Positions 25,253 to 34,098 of a stretch of DNA of 64,000 nt are shown here, piece after piece. The stretch is from NCBI GenBank assembly GCA_002490835.1, contig DKUU01000028.1, forward strand, positions 1 to 64,000, read 5' to 3'. Origin of the DNA: Lachnospiraceae bacterium UBA7196. Its GTDB lineage: Bacteria; Bacillota; Clostridia; Lachnospirales; Lachnospiraceae. The position numbers and the translations under genes are program-made. The first letter of the stretch is position 1. Every line of letters begins with the position of its first letter. The notes below the pieces were generated by a model that worked only from the letters and a program-made list of their open reading frames with translations, did no database searches and was not told the origin of the DNA.

Positions 25253-26611
25253 TCAGACTTTTTCACCCCGCCGCAGCTTTTGATATAACGTCACATACAT
25301 CGTCACAAAACATGCCAGCCCGCCGATCGCATTAGAGACCGGCTCCGCCAGAAACACCCCGTCCACACCCAGACCAAATTTCGGCAAAAACACCGTCAGC
25401 GGCGCCACGATCACTGCCTTACGAAGCAGCGAGAAAAAGATGGCGTGGCGGGAATCTCCCAGCGCGGTAAACGCGGACTGCCCCGTAAACTGAAAGGCCA
25501 TAAAGAAGAATCCGAAAAAGTACAGGCGCATGGCGCCAACCCCCGCCTCGATCAGGGCCGCGTCCTCCGTGAATATGGACAAGAGCAGATGCGGGTTTAA
25601 GATAACTAACAGCCACGCAAGCAGCGTATATATGATGCCCAGCGCGGCAGTAAAGCGGATGCCCTGCCTGACCCTAGCATACTCCTTCGCGCCATAATTA
25701 TAGCCTAGTACCGGCTGTGCCCCGCTGGTGATTCCCTGCACCGGCAAAGCCAGAATTTCTCTGGCGGAATTGATCACCGTCATCACGCCCACATAGAGAT
25801 CGCCGCCATAAACCTTAAGCGTGGCATTGCACACCACCTGCACCAGACAGTTCGTCCCCTGCATAATAAAACCCGACATACCAAGCGCCATGATCTCCTT
25901 CGCCAGTTTTCCGTCGATTCGCAGATTCTCCTTTTTTAGGGGAAGCAGCGCCTTTTTGCCCGTCAAAAACAGAAGCACCCAGATACAGGAGACTGCCTGA
26001 CTGATCACCGTGGCCAGCGCCGCCCCGCCCACGCCCATATGCAGACCAAAAATAAAGATCGGATCCAGCACCAGATTGAGCAACGCACCCAATAACGTCG
26101 TCATCATACCCGTGCGGGGGAAGCCCTGCGCGTTGATAAACCCGTTTAAGCCCGTGGCAAGCATGGTAAACGGCGTTCCCCACAGATAGAGTTTCAGGTA
26201 GGCGTCGGCATACACGTAAGAAGCGTCGCTGGCGCCGAACAGATAAAGCACCGGTCTGCGAAACAGATAGCAGAGGAAAAACAGTACCACTGATGTGCCA
26301 ATCAGCAGCGAAAAGGTATTGCCGAGGATTTTCCCCGCCCGTTCTTCCTGCCCCGCTCCTCTGGCTATGGAGAAAAGCGGCGTGCCGCCCGTCCCAAACA
26401 AAAAGGTGAGCGCCGCGATCAGGGTCGTTAAGGGAAACACCAGCCCGATCCCCGTCAGCGCCATGCTGTCCGCCCCCGGCAGATGCCCGATGTAAATGCG
26501 GTCTACCACATTATATAAAAGCTGCACCAGCTGTGCCAGAATCAGGGGAATGGACTGCGCGACAATATTCTGCCAGACCTTCCCCTTAGAAAAATCAGTT
26601 GTCTTCTGCAT
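25253..26611 (-). CDS. MATE-family multidrug efflux transporter
   Basis: A 452-residue transporter with twelve membrane helices in the two-bundle MATE arrangement. The N-terminus SIPLILAQLVQLLYNVVDRIYIGHLPG and the repeat SGFIMQGTNCLVQVVCNATLK near residue 235 are characteristic of the NorM/DinF-type family in Firmicutes, and GAQPVLGYNYGA follows. It exports cationic drugs or metabolites in exchange for Na+ or H+; the substrate is unknown. AGAGG precedes the ATG. It is 21 bp downstream of the next gene on the same strand. Confidence 0.9.
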   Translation of the reverse strand: MQKTTDFSKGKVWQNIVAQSIPLILAQLVQLLYNVVDRIYIGHLPGADSMALTGIGLVFPLTTLIAALTFLFGTGGTPLFSIARGAGQEERAGKILGNTFSLLIGTSVVLFFLCYLFRRPVLYLFGASDASYVYADAYLKLYLWGTPFTMLATGLNGFINAQGFPRTGMMTTLLGALLNLVLDPIFIFGLHMGVGGAALATVISQAVSCIWVLLFLTGKKALLPLKKENLRIDGKLAKEIMALGMSGFIMQGTNCLVQVVCNATLKVYGGDLYVGVMTVINSAREILALPVQGITSGAQPVLGYNYGAKEYARVRQGIRFTAALGIIYTLLAWLLVILNPHLLLSIFTEDAALIEAGVGAMRLYFFGFFFMAFQFTGQSAFTALGDSRHAIFFSLLRKAVIVAPLTVFLPKFGLGVDGVFLAEPVSNAIGGLACFVTMYVTLYQKLRRGEKV

Positions 26612-26632
26612 GATAGGTTCCTCTTTTTTAAG

Positions 26633-28129
26633 TCAATCGGCGCTGTCATATGCAATCATCCGCACATAGGCATAATTATTTCCCCAATCCAAAAACAGAC
26701 GATATTTTGGCTCCGTATGATTTCCGTCATATATATAATAATCATCCATCGCGCCATGCGTGATATAACTGTATTGATAGACCAGTCTGCCCTGCTTATC
26801 ATAATCGCCGTCCTCCGATTGACTGGTGCTGCTAAAAAATTTGGCATAATGATCATATTCTCTATGATACAGCGTCCCGTCATCACGGTAAATATAATCC
26901 AAAGAAAGCAATCTGACTTCCATCGGCACCCTGTCAACCAGATCCATTCCTCTCGCCTCAAAGGAAGATATTTTACCGTCATCCGTGTACTCATAAATCT
27001 CTTTATAACCGGACGCATATTTACTGACATCATCTCCGTAAACAGTCAACTTGGAAAATTCCTCCTGCGGCTCCCACACCCCGGTCTCCACTTCCTCAAA
27101 TGCGAACCCGTCACGGGTGGCTCTTTTTTCAAGCTTATCATTAAAACTGTAATAATAACGGATCCCGCAGCCCCTTCCTGCCTGCCGGTCAAAATAAAGC
27201 TCCATGATCAGATCACCGAATCGGTCACGGTATTCGTAAAAGGGCTCCTCTCCCGCAAACCCGTGATCCGCCAAAAACGCCTGTTTATCCTCATACTCTA
27301 TTAACTCTAACTGTTCATTGCAAAATCGAATCGGACTGTCATTCTCAGCACTCCAAAATGTTTCAAGCCCTTCCCAAAACAAATACTGATAATATTTCTC
27401 ATTCTTCAGATCGCCGGTATCGTATCTTTTCACGTTCCCCGTGTAGATGTCCTTTTCTTCCAGACAGTCGCGGATGCAAAGGCTTTCCTCTCCCGTCTTG
27501 GCATCTATGCGCACCGTCCATCTGCGCAGCTCTATCGCGCGCCGAAGCCCCTTGTGAATCCTGTAAATCGCCTTGGTCTCCACGTTTTCTCCTGTGCCAT
27601 CCCCCTTGCCGCATACCAAAAAGGCCTCGTCTCTGACGGAGCCTTCCTGATACCACGGGATCGTCACGGGTTCCTCCACGAATCTCTGCGTCTTGCTGTC
27701 CCACTGATAACAAAGCCCGTCCGATTCCGTCTCCTGCGCATTGGCCGGATAGACCGCCATATCTTTATAATATTCAAATAGAACGTCGAACCGAAAGACC
27801 AGTTCTGCCGCCGCAATGCCGCAGGGAAATTCCTGCAATAACTGTCCATTCCCGTCATACAGGCAAAACCGTCGCTCAACGGAATCTGCGTCCTGCGTAT
27901 CTTCTTTGATACTCTCCCACAGGATCAACGACCAGCCTTTCTCAGCAGAAGAAAACGGATAGTCTACCACGATTTCCGTCGTCTCAGACGCAGAAATTTC
28001 CGCCGCCGCATCCGTCCGATTCCGCCAAACAGAGCTATCACCAAATAAAAGGATTCCCGCGCACAGCCCTGCGATAAAAACAGAAACATATATGATCCCC
28101 CGCAAAATCCGTTTTACCTTATTGTTCAT
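26633..28129 (-). CDS. Membrane-anchored protein of unknown function, 498 residues
   Basis: One N-terminal membrane helix (about 9-29, IIYVSVFIAGLCAGILLFG) anchors a large extracellular part. It contains repeated short strands with aromatic and charged residues (KYYQYLFWEG, YRDRFGDLIMELYFD, YEYTDDGKISSFEARG, YDKQGRLVYQYSY) that resemble the YD-type units of MORN- or RHS-like extracellular beta proteins; I could not assign a family. The ribosome binding site is weak (AGGG at distance). It ends 21 bp before the MATE gene, so the two are probably co-transcribed. Confidence 0.6.
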   Translation of the reverse strand: MNNKVKRILRGIIYVSVFIAGLCAGILLFGDSSVWRNRTDAAAEISASETTEIVVDYPFSSAEKGWSLILWESIKEDTQDADSVERRFCLYDGNGQLLQEFPCGIAAAELVFRFDVLFEYYKDMAVYPANAQETESDGLCYQWDSKTQRFVEEPVTIPWYQEGSVRDEAFLVCGKGDGTGENVETKAIYRIHKGLRRAIELRRWTVRIDAKTGEESLCIRDCLEEKDIYTGNVKRYDTGDLKNEKYYQYLFWEGLETFWSAENDSPIRFCNEQLELIEYEDKQAFLADHGFAGEEPFYEYRDRFGDLIMELYFDRQAGRGCGIRYYYSFNDKLEKRATRDGFAFEEVETGVWEPQEEFSKLTVYGDDVSKYASGYKEIYEYTDDGKISSFEARGMDLVDRVPMEVRLLSLDYIYRDDGTLYHREYDHYAKFFSSTSQSEDGDYDKQGRLVYQYSYITHGAMDDYYIYDGNHTEPKYRLFLDWGNNYAYVRMIAYDSAD

Positions 28130-28226
28130 GATAACATTTACCCTGTAAGACCGTTTTTTGACTGTCTGTATCCCTGCTTTATTTTATCACTTTTTTCCGA
28201 CAGCAGGCAAGTCTGCGCACATTTTG

Positions 28227-28255
28227 TTGATAATACGGTGACAATCGTGTATTAT
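28227..28255 (+). promoter_or_regulatory. Promoter of the Phd/PIN toxin-antitoxin pair
   Basis: TTGATA (28227-28232), 17-bp spacer, TATTAT (28250-28255), 23 bp before the antitoxin ATG. Confidence 0.65.
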
Positions 28256-28278
28256 AGATAGTAACAGGAGGTAATATT

Positions 28279-28554
28279 ATGAACTTTTATTCCGTACGTG
28301 ATTTAAGAAATGACTCTAAATCAATTTGGGAAAATCTTAAGGAGAATGGAGAAGCGGTCATCACAAATAACGGGAAACCTTCCGCACTCCTGCTTGATAT
28401 CTCTGAAGATAACTTTGAAGTAATGCTGCAAGCCGTCAGACAGGCAAAAGCCATGATTGCTTTCAATAATATGCGAAGTCGCTCCCAAGCCAGTGGATTT
28501 ATGAGTGAGGAAGAAATCGAGGCAGAGATAAGCGCAGCCAGAAAGGGAGATTGA
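28279..28554 (+). CDS. Phd/YefM-type antitoxin
   Basis: A 91-residue protein whose N-terminal half (MNFYSVRDLRNDSKSIWENL, then GEAVITNNGKPSALLLD) is the Phd/YefM DNA-binding fold; the C-terminal part, acidic and probably disordered until bound, would neutralise the toxin. AGGAGG lies before the ATG. The toxin gene begins 4 bp after its stop. Antitoxins of this type repress their own promoter. Confidence 0.85.
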   Translation: MNFYSVRDLRNDSKSIWENLKENGEAVITNNGKPSALLLDISEDNFEVMLQAVRQAKAMIAFNNMRSRSQASGFMSEEEIEAEISAARKGD

Positions 28555-28558
28555 CTCT

Positions 28559-28951
28559 ATGAATATTGTACTGGATACCAACGTCCTTGTCTCTGCTTTA
28601 TGGTCTGCTGACAGTAAACCCGCCATCATTATAAACGGTGTTCTCAGCCGCCGTTTTACAGCCTGCTATGATTACCGCATTATAAGCGAATACTATACTG
28701 TACTAAACCGTCCAAAATTTAATTTTGAAGAATGGGAAATCCAAAGCCTGCTCGCTCACATCACGTCCAACGGTATTTCAGTCATAGCCGACCCGATTAA
28801 CAATATTCCATTTACGGATGAAAGTGATCGCAAATTCTATGAAGTTGCTAAATTTTGTCACGCGCCACTTATCACAGGCAACACCAACCATTATCCAAAG
28901 GAAAACTGCATCATTACTGTTGCAGACTTTTACAATATGTACTATAGTTAA
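28559..28951 (+). CDS. PIN-domain toxin
   Basis: A 130-residue putative RNase of the PIN toxin family (COG1569 type). The acidic active-site residues are in VLDTNVLVSAL (Asp6), RIISEYY (Glu near 43) and TDESDRKFYEVA (near 84-93), and LITGNTNHYP is the late conserved motif. It is expected to cut RNA when free of the Phd-like antitoxin encoded just upstream with a 4-bp gap. The pair forms a type II toxin-antitoxin module. The pairing of a Phd antitoxin with a COG1569 PIN toxin is a mosaic often seen in Firmicutes. Confidence 0.85.
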   Translation: MNIVLDTNVLVSALWSADSKPAIIINGVLSRRFTACYDYRIISEYYTVLNRPKFNFEEWEIQSLLAHITSNGISVIADPINNIPFTDESDRKFYEVAKFCHAPLITGNTNHYPKENCIITVADFYNMYYS

Positions 28952-28993
28952 ATCGCTGGTAATTTGTAAAATTAATAAAAAGGAGACACCATA

Positions 28994-30151
28994 ATGCAAA
29001 TCACAAACGACATCAAATACATAGGCGTAAACGACCATGATATCGACCTTTTCGAGGGACAATATATTGTAGAAAACGGCATGGCCTACAATTCCTACGT
29101 GATCATGGACGAAAAGATCGCCGTGATGGACACGGTGGACACGAATTTTGAGGAAGAATGGCTGGGGAATCTGAAAACCGTATTAGACGGCCGCACCCCC
29201 GACTACCTGATCGTCCAGCACATGGAGCCCGACCACTCCGCCAGCATTGACGCCTTTGTTAAGGCATACCCGGAGACAGTGCTCGTTGCGTCCGCACCCG
29301 CCTTTACCATCATGAAGCAGTTTTTCGGCACGGACTACGCGGACAAGCGGCAGATTATCAAGGAAGGCGACACGATTTCCCTTGGCACGCATACCCTGCA
29401 GTTTGTCGCCGCGCCGATGGTGCACTGGCCCGAGGTCATGGTCACCTACGACACGAAGGACAAGGTGCTTTTCTCCGCCGACGGTTTCGGCAAATTCGGC
29501 GCCCTTGACGCGGACGAGGACTGGGCCTGTGAAGCTCGCCGCTACTACTTCGGTATCGTGGGTAAATACGGTATGCAGGTGCAGAACCTCCTGAAAAAGG
29601 CGGCAGCGCTCGACATTCAGATCATCTGCCCGCTGCATGGTCCCGTCCTGAAAGAGAATTTGGAATATTATGTAAACTTATATCAGACATGGTCTTCCTA
29701 CGACGTGGAGTCAGAGGGCGTGATGATCGCCTATACTTCCGTCTACGGAAATACCAAAAAAGCCGCCGAGCTGTTGGCAGAAAAGCTAACCGAAAAAGGC
29801 TGCCCGAAGGTAGTTGTCGCGGACCTCGCCAGAGAGGATATGGCGGAATGTGTGGAGGATGCCTTCCGCTACGGCAAGCTGGTGCTCGCCACCACCACCT
29901 ACAATACAGAAATGTTCCCCTTCATGCGGGAGTTTATCGACGAGCTGATCTCCCACAACTATCAAAAGCGCACCATCGCCCTGATCGAGAACGGCTCCTG
30001 GGCGCCCATGGCAGCGAAGGCGATGCGGGCCAGATTAGAGAGCTGTAAGGAAATTGCCTATACGGAAAACTCGGTGCAGATCCGCTCCGCCCTGACGAAA
30101 GAAAATGTAGCGCAGATTGAAGCGCTGGCGGAGGAGCTGATGGGGAAATAA
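28994..30151 (+). CDS. FprA-family flavodiiron protein (A-type flavoprotein)
   Basis: A 385-residue protein: metallo-beta-lactamase-like domain (about 1-245) and C-terminal flavodoxin domain (about 250-385, MIAYTSVYGNTKKAAE). The diiron ligands are visible: H-x-E-x-D-H in QHMEPDHSAS, His in PMVHWPE, Asp in SADGFG and His in PLHGPV. Flavodiiron proteins reduce O2 to water, or NO to N2O, and protect anaerobes. AAAAGGAG precedes the ATG. It follows the toxin gene by 42 bp on the same strand, but is probably a separate unit. It is the only clear oxygen-defence gene in the window. Confidence 0.95.
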   Translation: MQITNDIKYIGVNDHDIDLFEGQYIVENGMAYNSYVIMDEKIAVMDTVDTNFEEEWLGNLKTVLDGRTPDYLIVQHMEPDHSASIDAFVKAYPETVLVASAPAFTIMKQFFGTDYADKRQIIKEGDTISLGTHTLQFVAAPMVHWPEVMVTYDTKDKVLFSADGFGKFGALDADEDWACEARRYYFGIVGKYGMQVQNLLKKAAALDIQIICPLHGPVLKENLEYYVNLYQTWSSYDVESEGVMIAYTSVYGNTKKAAELLAEKLTEKGCPKVVVADLAREDMAECVEDAFRYGKLVLATTTYNTEMFPFMREFIDELISHNYQKRTIALIENGSWAPMAAKAMRARLESCKEIAYTENSVQIRSALTKENVAQIEALAEELMGK

Positions 30152-30192
30152 TAGCAATTATTTTCAAGAATTAAAAACGCTAAAAATATAAT

Positions 30193-30221
30193 TTGACATA
30201 TTTTTCAACTATCTATATAAT
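30193..30221 (+). promoter_or_regulatory. Consensus promoter of the unidentified RNA gene
   Basis: Perfect TTGACA (30193-30198), 17-bp spacer and perfect TATAAT (30216-30221). Confidence 0.85.
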
Positions 30222-30227
30222 AATACT

Positions 30228-30399
30228 ACAAGACAGGCAGCGACGTATGTCTGTCAAAACGTTGAAGTAAGGGAGTGCGCCGGAAAGCATTGCCTTATGG
30301 AGTTTGCGAGAGGGGTTGTGCAATGAAACCTCAAACCGGCTCAGACCAACAGGTCGAAAGAAAATGCTCATGAAAGCCCTGCCGCATGGCAGGGCTTTT
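30228..30399 (+). ncRNA. Unidentified structured RNA, about 172 nt
   Basis: No open frame, but a perfect promoter leads to a strong terminator, AAGCCCTGCC-GCAT-GGCAGGGCTT plus T run (30374-30399). In between several stems can form: CGACGT/ACGTTG, GCCGG/CCGGC enclosing CATTGC/GCAATG, and GACC-AACA-GGTC. The RNA has no start codon with a ribosome binding site. I could not match it to 6S, SRP, tmRNA, RNase P or a riboswitch class by eye. The next gene is a broken one, so a riboswitch role is unlikely. Confidence 0.7.
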
Positions 30400-30462
30400 C
30401 TCCAAATCTATATCATCTACCGTCAATGTCAAATTCTGACTTTCTAAGAGGGCACATCTATC

Positions 30463-30963
30463 ATGGACTTACTGACACAATGCGCTGTCAATTATCAAAC
30501 ACTTTTAAACTATGAATACTGTTTTACCCTTGGTCGAAAAAGGAAATTGATTGAACTTATTCTCCGTTTCTCCGAATCTGACTTCCATCATCTGGCCGGA
30601 TTACACAAATTGAAAGACCTCCATATTGCCAGAGCAAATCGAAGCACCGTCTTTCGGCAAATTCTCTGTAGCTAAATTACATACCAAACAATTTCAAAAA
30701 GCCAATATAAGAATGCCTTCCCCCATTTCTCCATCGAAAGTGAATTTCTATTAAAAATGGGGGATGGCACAACTCTCGATATTACCTTTTTATTTCTGGA
30801 TCGTTCAAAACAGGGAGTTTATTTCTGTCGCAGTTTCTTTCCAATGGGTAAAACGGATTATAGCAAAGGACAAATGCGATACACTCTGCTGAATAAGGAA
30901 AAGCATCATCTGATCCCCGCCACCGCTTCCTCATCCACAACAAATTCCACCAATCCCATATAA
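30463..30963 (+). pseudogene. Broken PBECR4-like gene
   Basis: The reading frame encodes YCFTLGRKRKLIELILRFS and SDFHHLAGLHKLKDLHIA, an N-terminal part of the PBECR4-type nuclease fold, then a TAA at 30673-30675 interrupts it. The same frame continues to encode FLDRSKQGVYFCRSFFP and QMRYTLLNKEKHHL, the C-terminal half. Homologues have more residues between the two halves, so a deletion has probably occurred as well as the stop. The end runs into the 3' end of the convergent anti-sigma gene. The PBECR4 name rests on recall. Confidence 0.6.
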
Positions 30964-31868
30964 CCGGGAGCGACCTCGTACTCGTCGAAGCAGATCACAA
31001 TCTGTCCTGCCTCATTCAGATAGAAATTCTGGTCCTCTCCTATCGCTTCAAACTGCTCTACGATTTCATCCTCCGAATCGATCCAGTATATTTTGGATTC
31101 GTCCGCCTGCATCTCCTCCCGCATCTGCTCCTTGATATTCTCGCTGATGGGGGTGATATAATCCGCGCCCTCCTTAAAAAGGTTCTTCAGGGACGCAATC
31201 TCTCCCGTCGTTTTATCAATATGATAATAATACTGATACTGGGCGCCGCTTCCGACGATCTCCGTCACATCGATCCGCAGCGTAAACCATGTGTCCGTAT
31301 CTGTCACCACCTCATAACTCATATCAATACTGCCATGGCCGCCCTCCAGCTCCTTCTGTTCCTCAAATCTCGCAATCAGGCGGTCCGTCATCTCCTCAAT
31401 GCTTTCGTTGATGGTCTGAATCGAGCCTTCCAGCTTGACATCTCCCGGGTTGCCTTCTTGCCGCAATGCTTCCCCCGTCTCAGCGCCGTCCGCCCCGACT
31501 GCCGTTTCCCCGCTACCCTGCTCCAGCTTCACTTCCTGTATATCCGCCGAATAGTTTTCATTCTCAAACCGATAATTGCGAATGGTTACCACCCTGATGA
31601 CATTCCCCAGAATCGGAATCTGCTCCATAGCGTAGGCCGCCTTGGCAGACGTATTCGGTACGATCACCAGCGCAAGCGCCGCCGCTGCTGCCGCCCAGCC
31701 CACAGTCCTGCCAACGTTATGCATTTTCTTCTTTCCGCTTTCTGAAAGGATACCTTCTCTTTTCATAAAATCCACCAGCCTTTCCCTCTCTTCTCCGGTC
31801 AACTGTTCTGTTTCCTGCAAAAGATCCTTTGAATCGATATCATTACACATTTCATAGATTCTGGACAT
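30906..31868 (-). CDS. Anti-sigma factor with DUF3298/RsiV-like domain
   Basis: A 320-residue protein: an N-terminal cytosolic region (about 1-48) with ETEQLTGEERERLVDFMKRE, a membrane helix (about 53-75), and an extracellular part whose C-terminal half matches DUF3298 (YYHIDKTTGEIASLKNLF, then FYLNEAGQIVICFDEYEVAPG). RsiV, the anti-sigma factor of SigV in Bacillus, has this extracellular domain and binds lysozyme. It starts 3 bp after the sigma gene stop on the same strand, which is the usual arrangement. Its signal is unknown. The acidic Gly/Glu-rich linker (about 115-145) is variable in such proteins. Confidence 0.85.
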   Translation of the reverse strand: MSRIYEMCNDIDSKDLLQETEQLTGEERERLVDFMKREGILSESGKKKMHNVGRTVGWAAAAAALALVIVPNTSAKAAYAMEQIPILGNVIRVVTIRNYRFENENYSADIQEVKLEQGSGETAVGADGAETGEALRQEGNPGDVKLEGSIQTINESIEEMTDRLIARFEEQKELEGGHGSIDMSYEVVTDTDTWFTLRIDVTEIVGSGAQYQYYYHIDKTTGEIASLKNLFKEGADYITPISENIKEQMREEMQADESKIYWIDSEDEIVEQFEAIGEDQNFYLNEAGQIVICFDEYEVAPGYMGLVEFVVDEEAVAGIR

Positions 31869-31871
31869 TTT

Positions 31872-32420
31872 CTACACCTCACTTTCCGCGACAGCCCGCC
31901 GTAGCTGCTTCCTGCCTCTGCTGATGCGCCCGTAAATCACTGTTTTACTCATATTCATCCGCTGTGCCACCTCATCCATAGGCAACTCTTCCAAATAGAC
32001 CAGACGGAAGATTTCGGCGTCCTCCTCCTTTAGAAAAGAAAGGATTCGCATGGCTTCCTCCTCGTACTCTCTCCTGAGAAATTCCCGCTGTGCCGCCTCG
32101 TCCTCCCAATCAGGCATCCGCTCCACCAGATCTTCTCTTGACGCGTGGATGTATTTGCGCACATAGGTCAGCGCCTTGAAGCGACATACGCCAGCCAGCC
32201 AATTTTGAAATGTCGATCGTTTCGGATCGAAGCTGTCAATATGCTCCCACACGGCTAACAGCGTATCGTTCATGCAGTCGTCCCACAGATGCGGCAGCGT
32301 CCCCATCTGCCGTTTGACCACCGTTTTCATGACCCAGCCGTAATGGTCTATGACATAATACAATGCCTGCTCATTTCTCCGTTTCAATTGTCTGACAAAA
32401 TTATTTTCATTGATATCCAC
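31872..32420 (-). CDS. ECF-type RNA polymerase sigma factor
   Basis: A 182-residue sigma factor: region 2 (about 8-85, with ALYYVIDHYGWVMK and FQNWLAGVCRFKALTYVRKY) and region 4 (about 120-180, LEELPMDEVAQRMNMSKTVIYGRISRGRKQL). The start is a GTG at 32420 with AAGGAGG 8 nt upstream; an upstream GTG overlaps the ribosome binding site. The anti-sigma gene follows after 3 bp. It should direct RNA polymerase to stress promoters, probably its own among them; no recognisable ECF promoter was found upstream. Confidence 0.9.
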   Translation of the reverse strand: MDINENNFVRQLKRRNEQALYYVIDHYGWVMKTVVKRQMGTLPHLWDDCMNDTLLAVWEHIDSFDPKRSTFQNWLAGVCRFKALTYVRKYIHASREDLVERMPDWEDEAAQREFLRREYEEEAMRILSFLKEEDAEIFRLVYLEELPMDEVAQRMNMSKTVIYGRISRGRKQLRRAVAESEV

Positions 32421-32487
32421 GGCAACCACCTCCTTATCTGCTATGTTACCTATAATTCGCAGCCAAACTAAACTTTCTGACCAAAAT

Positions 32488-32525
32488 CAAAAAAATACCC
32501 ACTGTCTTTTTCGAACAATGGGTAT
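32488..32525 (-). terminator. Terminator downstream of the HAD gene
   Basis: ATACCCA (32495-32501) pairs with TGGGTAT (32519-32525); the minus strand continues TTTTTTT after the stem. Confidence 0.7.
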
Positions 32526-32598
32526 CTTCTAATTCATGCATGAGTTTTGCGGGAAAATATTTCACTAATCTTTCGTTCTACAGGATACTGACACAACC

Positions 32599-33204
32599 TT
32601 ACGCCTCCACGCCCAGCTTCCGAAGCTCCTCGACAGCCTGCGCCTGATTCTGAAAATGAATGGTCCGAATCCCGAACTTTTCCGCCGCATCCAGATTCTT
32701 TTGCGTATCATCCAAAAATACGCACTCCTCCGGCGTCAGGTCGTAGCGGTCGATCAAAAGCTGATAAATCTCCGGCATGGGCTTGATGATCTTTTCCTGA
32801 TAAGAAAGGATGCCGCCGTCCATATAGGGAATAAAGTCAAGGGCCTCCACGCATTCCGCATGGGCTTTGCGGGAAAAATTCGACAAATAGAGACATCGAT
32901 ATTCCTTTCCCTTCAACTGCTGTATCCAGGGAATGGCGTAGTCGTTTCGAATGACGATGGTACTCACGTCAGAGAGAGCCGTCCGAATCTCCGCCTCAAT
33001 CTGCGGATCGTTGTCAATATAGCCCTGCATCAGTTCCTCATCACTCAAAACGCCCCTGTCATTCTCATTCCACATGGAACTCTTCACGGTAGCCTTTGCA
33101 AGACGCTCAAAAATCTCCTCACTGAATCCGAATTTTCGGTAATGCGCCTCCCATGCAAAATCCGCCAGCACATTCCCAATATCAAATATGATGGTTGTGA
33201 TCAT
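32599..33204 (-). CDS. HAD-superfamily hydrolase
   Basis: A 201-residue phosphatase-like enzyme of the haloacid dehalogenase superfamily, IA type. Motif I is IIFDIGNVLADF; the usual second Asp of DxDGT is replaced (DIGN), as in the alpha-D-glucose-1-phosphatase/epoxide hydrolase N-terminal group. Motif II is YLSNFSRKAH, motif III the Lys of KIIKPMPEIY and motif IV FLDDTQKNLDAA. The substrate is unknown. It has its own terminator. The 122-bp gap upstream contains two AGTTTACATAACTC repeats. It lies downstream of the SDR gene. Confidence 0.85.
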   Translation of the reverse strand: MITTIIFDIGNVLADFAWEAHYRKFGFSEEIFERLAKATVKSSMWNENDRGVLSDEELMQGYIDNDPQIEAEIRTALSDVSTIVIRNDYAIPWIQQLKGKEYRCLYLSNFSRKAHAECVEALDFIPYMDGGILSYQEKIIKPMPEIYQLLIDRYDLTPEECVFLDDTQKNLDAAEKFGIRTIHFQNQAQAVEELRKLGVEA

Positions 33205-33229
33205 CCCCTACTGTTCCTTCCCTATCGAT

Positions 33230-33310
33230 AGTTTACATAACTCACTCGTCAACAATCTTCCGCTCTCTATGAGCGCAATTCTACAATGCTCATCATAAGT
33301 TTACATAACT
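33230..33310. repeat. Two AGTTTACATAACTC repeats in the HAD/SDR gap
   Basis: Identical 13-mers at 33230-33242 and 33298-33310. They are part of the dispersed GTTTACATAA family (13 exact copies in the window). Confidence 0.75.
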
Positions 33311-33326
33311 CATTCCATGTGTTACA

Positions 33327-34073
33327 TCAACTCCTCGCCAGCCCGTCCACATGCAGCACTTCGCCGCTGATATAAGAAGCCTTATCGGACGCCAAAAACA
33401 CAAAGGCATTGGCGATATCTTCCGGCTGTCCCATCCTTCTTAAAGGAATCTGCGCGATCATCGGATCGATGACCTCTTTGGGCACCTGCTTCATCATATC
33501 CGTATAGGTGATACCCGGCGCCACCGCATTCACGCGGATGCCCTTCGGTCCCAGCTCTCTTGCCAGAGACAGGGTAAAACCGTTGACCGCAAACTTAGAC
33601 GTGGGATAAGCGATTCCCGCAGGCTGTCCGTACTGGCTGACCATGGAAGAAGTATTCAGGATCACGCCGCTGCCTGCCGCGATCATATGCTCACTGACCG
33701 CCTTGGAGCAATTGAACACGCCCCTGACATTTAAGTCCATTACCTTGTCAAAGGTCTCATCCGTATACTTATCAAAGGGGGTACTCTCCGACACACCGGC
33801 ATTATTCACGAGAATGTCAATCTTTCCGTACTTTTTCATTACTTCATCGAAGGCCGACTTCACCGCTTCATAGTCGGAGAGATTCGGGAAGATTCCCTCC
33901 ACTTTTGCGTCCGCATGTGCTTCCTTCAAGGCATTGACCGCCTTGTCCGCTGTCTCCTGTCGGCTTGCGCACAGCACCACCGTCGCGCCCTCCTGCAAGA
34001 AAGCCGCCACCGTCGCATAGCCGATGCCTCTGCTGCCTCCTGTCACGATTGCCACCTTGTTCTCCAGTAACAT
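33327..34073 (-). CDS. Short-chain dehydrogenase/reductase
   Basis: A 248-residue classical SDR: NAD(P)-binding TGGSRGIG (12-19), NNAG near 90, the catalytic Ser in NTSSMVS, and YPTSK (Tyr and Lys of the active site) near 155. Substrate is not clear: it is similar to FabG-type ketoacyl reductases and to gut hydroxysteroid dehydrogenases. It follows purA by 25 bp with AAAGGAGG before the ATG, so it is likely in the purA transcript. A role linked to purine synthesis is not implied. Confidence 0.85.
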   Translation of the reverse strand: MLLENKVAIVTGGSRGIGYATVAAFLQEGATVVLCASRQETADKAVNALKEAHADAKVEGIFPNLSDYEAVKSAFDEVMKKYGKIDILVNNAGVSESTPFDKYTDETFDKVMDLNVRGVFNCSKAVSEHMIAAGSGVILNTSSMVSQYGQPAGIAYPTSKFAVNGFTLSLARELGPKGIRVNAVAPGITYTDMMKQVPKEVIDPMIAQIPLRRMGQPEDIANAFVFLASDKASYISGEVLHVDGLARS

Positions 34074-34098
34074 GATGTTCCCTCCTTTTTATTCCGCC

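Noticed and set aside
25229..25262. Third copy of the pepD/GT39 palindromic repeat (near the end of the MATE gene)
   Set aside because: It shares CAAAAACT.TACT and an AT-rich end but differs in the core and does not keep the reading frame. Chance similarity is possible.
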